Positions 32,661 through 32,789 of a stretch of 32,789 nt of DNA are shown here, piece after piece (within the stretch, counting starts at the first letter, position 1; every line of letters begins with the position of its first letter). Under the pieces are notes generated by a model, which saw only the letters and a program-made list of their open reading frames with translations, was not told where the DNA came from and searched no databases. The DNA is from Apostichopus californicus (Eukaryota > Echinodermata > Holothuroidea > Aspidochirotida > Stichopodidae). The DNA lies in contig JAIPMN010040773.1 of the NCBI GenBank assembly GCA_020650975.1, positions 1-32,789 on the forward strand, read 5' to 3'. Both the position numbers and the translations under genes were made by a program.

Positions 32661-32789
32661 GCAGACAAATGTGCACAACTCTAATCGAAATTATTCCCCC
32701 ACAGCAGCTCTATCAAATAGGCCTATTTGTTTCGAATCTAAGTCGAATTTGTGTTTAAGATCGTAACATGAAGCATGCAGAATAACTGG

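Overview
The window reads as nuclear DNA of an animal. Genes are split into short exons (about 40-440 bases) by long AT-rich introns with GT-AG boundaries, there are several families of dispersed repeats, and every recognisable protein is a conserved eukaryotic one. No operons or bacterial signals are seen. Low GC content, intron size, a CR1-like LINE tail ending in a TTA-type microsatellite and marine-invertebrate-style G/C-hairpin repeats suggest an invertebrate deuterostome such as an echinoderm. That is inference; no marker settles it.

Layout. (1) 1-3394, plus strand: the last four exons of SPCS2, a signal peptidase complex subunit, with its 5' end outside the window. One of its introns is a clear AT-AC (U12-type) intron. 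(2) 3395-7740: 3' UTR and intergenic DNA between convergent genes, holding one copy of a 0.6-kb inverted-repeat element. (3) 7741-about 12300, minus strand: a five-coding-exon gene for a 277-residue protein with an N-terminal CAP-Gly domain, including a GC-AG intron and a GC-rich palindromic minisatellite in its 5' intron. (4) about 12240-13540: the divergent promoter region. (5) 13544-26538, plus strand: complete MIPEP (mitochondrial intermediate peptidase, M3 metallopeptidase), 17 coding exons, 698 residues. Its introns carry an inverted pair of TTAA-flanked MITEs, a second copy of the 0.6-kb element, a 5'-truncated LINE and simple repeats. (6) 26539-29213: convergent 3' flanks with a tandem duplication. 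(7) 29214-32365, minus strand: complete MED4 (Mediator subunit 4), six coding exons, 245 residues, with a U2-snRNA-like fragment and a 31-bp minisatellite in its introns. (8) 32366-32789: MED4 upstream DNA with a G/C-run hairpin repeat.

The four genes do unrelated housekeeping or cytoskeletal jobs (ER signal cleavage, microtubule binding, mitochondrial presequence trimming, transcription); nothing suggests a common pathway. The points most worth a second look are the AT-AC intron, the duplicated 3' splice site beside it, the inverted MITE pair bracketing the catalytic exons of MIPEP, the U2-headed fragment, and paired in-frame acceptors next to the MIPEP zinc site. No convincing new multi-gene system was found.
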